Source: Bacteroidota bacterium
GTDB lineage: Bacteria; Bacteroidota; Rhodothermia; Rhodothermales; UBA10348
Reading direction: 5' to 3'
DNA: 64,000 nt
Assembly: GCA_029262855.1 (NCBI GenBank)
Contig: JAJCYP010000115.1
Span: 1-64,000, forward strand
The notes beneath the pieces were generated by a model that ran no database searches, was not told where the DNA came from, and saw only the letters and a list, made by a program, of their open reading frames with translations. Every line of letters begins with the position of its first letter. The stretch's first letter is position 1. A program made the translations under genes and the position numbers. Of the stretch, positions 61,522-64,000 are shown piece after piece.

Positions 61522-63549
61522 TTATTCTGGATTGGCTAAAGGGGACACAGGCGCCCGGAACAGATCTGCGCACTCGGCAAATTTCTGCGCTGTCCCGACC
61601 AGCACAAGGCGATCGCCCGTATGAACCAGAAAGTCGCCGGCCGGACTCGCGATAGTCCTCCCCTCCCGCCGAACGGCCAGCACGGTCAGTCCGTGGTCCC
61701 TGCGAAGGGCCAGATCCGCGAGCGTGCGCTCCGCCGCCGGGGAGCCCGCCCTGACCGCCACCGCTCGGGTATGCATGCCATCCTCGTCCAGGCCCTGAAG
61801 CACCATAAGGTGGGCTTCCTGGATGCTTCCTCGCATCACTCCGTAGTCGTGTGCTCGTAGCATCTTGACCTGGCGGTCAATCTCTTCAGCAGGAATCAGG
61901 TAGGCACCGAGTACGTGAGAGAAGATCCGGACCGTTGTCTCCAACTCTTCGGGGACAATAATGTCAGCGCCGAACTTCTGCAGGCGCTCCATGTCTCCCA
62001 GGTAGCGTGTCCGGGCGATGATCTGAAGGGTCGGATTCAGGAAGCGTGCCTGCTGGATAATCCTCGGAGCAATCTTGCTGTCGTTGATCACCACCACGCA
62101 GAGTTTGGCCTCGCTCATGTGCGCGGCCTCGAGGATCCCTGCCCGAGACGCATCGCCGTAGATGGCGTGGATGCCCTCTTCGTGCATGGTGTTCACGGCT
62201 TCGGGATTCATTTCGATCACCACAAACGGAATCCCGCGGTCCTGCATGACGTGCACCAGTCGCTGGCCGGCCGGGCCGTATCCGACGACAACCACGTGGT
62301 CTTCGAGGTCGACATTCTCCTGATCGCCTTCCAGTTCGATGTCATCGCCAAGCCTCCCCAGCGGACCACTGGCGGCGAAAGCTCCAAACCGGTGGGCAAA
62401 CGCCATTTGCAGGGGCGTCAGCAGCATCAGCAGGACGGTTGCGGCGATGAAGGTCTGCGCACCCGCCTCGCCCAGCCCTCCCGGAGACAGGCCAGCCAAT
62501 CGTCCGGCCCTCTCCAGCACAAAGGAGAACTCACCGATCTGCGCCAGTACCAGTCCGGTGGCTGCTGCAATCCGCATCGGATACCCCAGAATCAGCACAC
62601 TGCCGGTCGTGGTGAGGATCTTGACCACGATCACGATGCCTGCCGCCGCGAGAACCAGCAGAGGCCGTTCGACCAGAAATCCAAGGTCCAGCAGCATCCC
62701 GACCGAGACAAAAAATACCGCGTTGAATATGGTCCGGAGCGGGAGCACCTCGCTGAGTGCCTGCTCACTGTAGTGACTCTCACTTACGACAAGACCCGCC
62801 AGGAAGGCCCCCAGAGCGAGGCTTACACCCGCCAGACTGGACACGGCTGCAGTCCCAAAGCAGATGGCAACGACCGTGAGTAGAAACAGCTCTTGTCTGC
62901 GGGTATGGGCAACCTTTTCAAGGATCCACGGCACGACCCGGCGAGCGAGCACAAGTACCCCGGCGATCAACGCTACGGCCTTGGCAAGGACACCCAGCAG
63001 CTCGCCGGTGCTTCCACCAGATCCCGCAAGAATGGGCACCATCAGCACCATCACAATGATGGCCAGGTCCTGAAATATGAGGACCGCGAGCGAGAGTCGG
63101 CCCACCGGCGTATCGGTCTCGTCGCGTTCTGCCAGAAGCCCGAGGACAATGGCTGTGGAACTGAGGGCGATCAGACATCCTGTATAGATCCCCGCGCGGA
63201 CGTCCACTCCCAGTCCCACGAGGACGCCGGTCACGATCGAAACGGTTAGCGCGACCTGCAGCCCCCCGCCCACGAAAATGGCCCTTCCGATCTTCGAGAG
63301 CTTCTCCAGGCTGAACTCAAGGCCGATCGTGAAGAGCAGCAGGATCACGCCGATCTCCGCCAACATGTCTACCAGTTCCTGATTCTGGACCAGACCAAGC
63401 GCACTCGGACCTATCACCACGCCGGCGATGAGGAATCCGGCAATCGGCACAAGGCGGAGCCGGTAGCAGACGTAGGCTATGGCGACGGCGGCGACGAAGA
63501 GCGCCACCATCTCGTTCAGGAAGGGAAGGGTTACGGCGAGCACAGGCAC
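61522..63549 (-). CDS. CPA2 monovalent cation:proton antiporter with RCK domains (KefB-like)
   Basis: A 675-residue protein with 12-13 transmembrane helices in an Na+/H+-exchanger domain (VPIAGFLIAGVVIGPSALG, LLLFTIGLEFSLEKL, LAVLIFQDLAIIVMVL). A TrkA-N/RCK domain follows at about 405-525 (HVVVVGYGPAGQRLVHVMQDRG), and a TrkA-C domain at about 585-665. Such proteins exchange K+ or Na+ for H+ under nucleotide control. It is followed by the amidase gene and preceded by about 200 bp of non-coding DNA. Confidence 0.92.
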   Translation of the reverse strand: MPVLAVTLPFLNEMVALFVAAVAIAYVCYRLRLVPIAGFLIAGVVIGPSALGLVQNQELVDMLAEIGVILLLFTIGLEFSLEKLSKIGRAIFVGGGLQVALTVSIVTGVLVGLGVDVRAGIYTGCLIALSSTAIVLGLLAERDETDTPVGRLSLAVLIFQDLAIIVMVLMVPILAGSGGSTGELLGVLAKAVALIAGVLVLARRVVPWILEKVAHTRRQELFLLTVVAICFGTAAVSSLAGVSLALGAFLAGLVVSESHYSEQALSEVLPLRTIFNAVFFVSVGMLLDLGFLVERPLLVLAAAGIVIVVKILTTTGSVLILGYPMRIAAATGLVLAQIGEFSFVLERAGRLAGLSPGGLGEAGAQTFIAATVLLMLLTPLQMAFAHRFGAFAASGPLGRLGDDIELEGDQENVDLEDHVVVVGYGPAGQRLVHVMQDRGIPFVVIEMNPEAVNTMHEEGIHAIYGDASRAGILEAAHMSEAKLCVVVINDSKIAPRIIQQARFLNPTLQIIARTRYLGDMERLQKFGADIIVPEELETTVRIFSHVLGAYLIPAEEIDRQVKMLRAHDYGVMRGSIQEAHLMVLQGLDEDGMHTRAVAVRAGSPAAERTLADLALRRDHGLTVLAVRREGRTIASPAGDFLVHTGDRLVLVGTAQKFAECADLFRAPVSPLANPE

Positions 63550-63723
63550 TGCTGGGGTTGTGGGGCGCTCTAATATGGAGATCCTGAGTCGGCCATCAAT
63601 GACGCCTCAAGGATTTCACAAGAGGGGCGGGTTGCTGAGCCTGCTCCGGCGGGACGGGCTCAAGTTGCGGCGCGTCGACTTCGATCCTCTATGGACATGG
63701 AACACGAGTTCTCGATTGTTATA

Positions 63724-63746
63724 AGTAATACAAGTAAGAGTAATAC
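63724..63746. repeat. Direct repeats upstream of AbrB-type gene, possible operator
   Basis: The octamer AGTAATAC occurs at 63724-63731 and 63739-63746, the second ending immediately before the ATG, in a short AT-rich stretch. This suits an autoregulatory site for the antitoxin-like protein. Confidence 0.4.
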
Positions 63747-64000
63747 ATGACTGAAATGCGCGTAACCTCGAAGGGGCAGGTAACCATCCCGAAACCGATC
63801 AGAGATCGCCTCGGCATCTTTGAAGGTGCGGAAGTTTCGTTTGAAGAGGACACTGACGGTCGCGTGTACTTGGTCAAGCGCGACGACTACGAGCAGAGTC
63901 TGGCCATCGTCAAGAGCGTCGCTGGGACGCGGGATTCCAGCCTGAGTACGGCGGACATCATGAGAATGACTCGAGGAGACGATTGGATTGATGTCCCCAT
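63747..64000 (+). CDS. AbrB/MazE-type antitoxin-like DNA-binding protein, cut by the window edge
   Basis: The first 84 codons of a protein with an N-terminal SpoVT-AbrB swapped-hairpin domain (MRVTSKGQVTIPKPIRDRLGI), then an acidic flexible region, as in VapB-like antitoxins. It is too short for the remaining function to be seen, and the 3' end and any partner toxin (often a PIN-domain protein) lie outside the window. An AT-rich repeat just upstream suits autoregulation. Confidence 0.75.
   Translation, partial: MTEMRVTSKGQVTIPKPIRDRLGIFEGAEVSFEEDTDGRVYLVKRDDYEQSLAIVKSVAGTRDSSLSTADIMRMTRGDDWIDVP

Noticed and set aside
61915..62883. A 322-codon plus-strand frame inside the antiporter gene
   Set aside because: It is antisense to conserved transmembrane and RCK segments and lacks any signal of its own.
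63600..63724. Short frame MTPQGFHKRGG... before the AbrB-type gene
   Set aside because: It is about 40 codons, basic, has no ribosome-binding site, and ends in the likely operator; too weak to call.
1..64000. CRISPR arrays, rRNA, tRNA or prophage genes
   Set aside because: No regularly spaced repeats, tRNA-like T-loop sequences, rRNA segments or phage structural genes were seen on either strand.

Overview
The window looks like a chromosomal segment of a high-GC member of the Bacteroidota/Rhodothermota group, most likely a Rhodothermales-type bacterium. The evidence is a 1,073-residue secreted protein ending in a type IX secretion sorting domain, DUF4293 and DUF5686 proteins, a TonB-dependent receptor, an ExbB/ExbD energiser operon, several Cys-anchored lipoproteins, and GC-rich coding sequence throughout. 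The lineage is inferred from gene content only; no rRNA or tRNA gene is visible.

Layout. 1-2.5 kb: RNase HII (cut by the left edge) overlapping a family 2 glycosyltransferase, convergent with a DMT transporter. 2.5-8.2 kb: leftward genes, namely isocitrate dehydrogenase - DUF4293 - DMT exporter, then ExbB - small membrane protein - ExbD - ExbD with a clear promoter and terminator, then a CtpA-type protease. 8.2-10.1 kb: a penicillin-acylase homologue that seems to have lost its catalytic serine. 10.1-13.8 kb: PEP carboxykinase and acetyl-CoA synthetase. 14.1-18.4 kb: a tight rightward operon of an esterase, an ATP-grasp ligase, a second permuted-type ATP-grasp protein, a class I glutamine amidotransferase and a divergent ClpS. 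This is the best candidate for an undescribed system. 18.9-30.6 kb: two paralogous M28 peptidases bracketing a TonB receptor - YfiR - histidine kinase operon, a GH109-type oxidoreductase-like glycosidase, a sodium:solute symporter and a 'mobile mystery' HTH/Fic cassette.

30.6-38.1 kb: GHMP sugar kinase, D-aminoacylase-like amidohydrolase, DUF885 hydrolase, PQQ-type sugar dehydrogenase and MATE exporter. 38.4-42.5 kb: an isolated nuoJKL block whose 3' end abuts an IS200/IS605-type element carrying only TnpB; the element appears to supply the nuoL stop codon. 42.6-48.6 kb: DUF5686 outer-membrane protein, then TetR-like regulator, AarF/UbiB kinase, alpha/beta hydrolase and metallophosphoesterase. 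48.9-53.0 kb: a denitrification island of copper nitrite reductase fused to cytochrome c, a SUMF1-like protein, SCO and a porin. 53.1-64 kb: DUF2461, the T9SS-exported phosphodiesterase-like protein, PPK2, a CorA/ZntB transporter, a small hypothetical, a Tat-exported amidase, a CPA2 antiporter, and the start of an AbrB-type antitoxin cut by the right edge.

Together the genes suggest an aerobic or facultatively denitrifying heterotroph living on peptides and amino-sugar polymers: exported peptidases, amidase, D-aminoacylase, GH109 and an Na+ symporter, TonB-energised uptake, and acetate plus gluconeogenic metabolism. Mobile or selfish DNA is limited to the TnpB element, the HTH/Fic cassette and the edge AbrB gene. 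Start sites were moved inward from the longest open frame where a signal peptide, family N-terminus or stop/start overlap favoured it.
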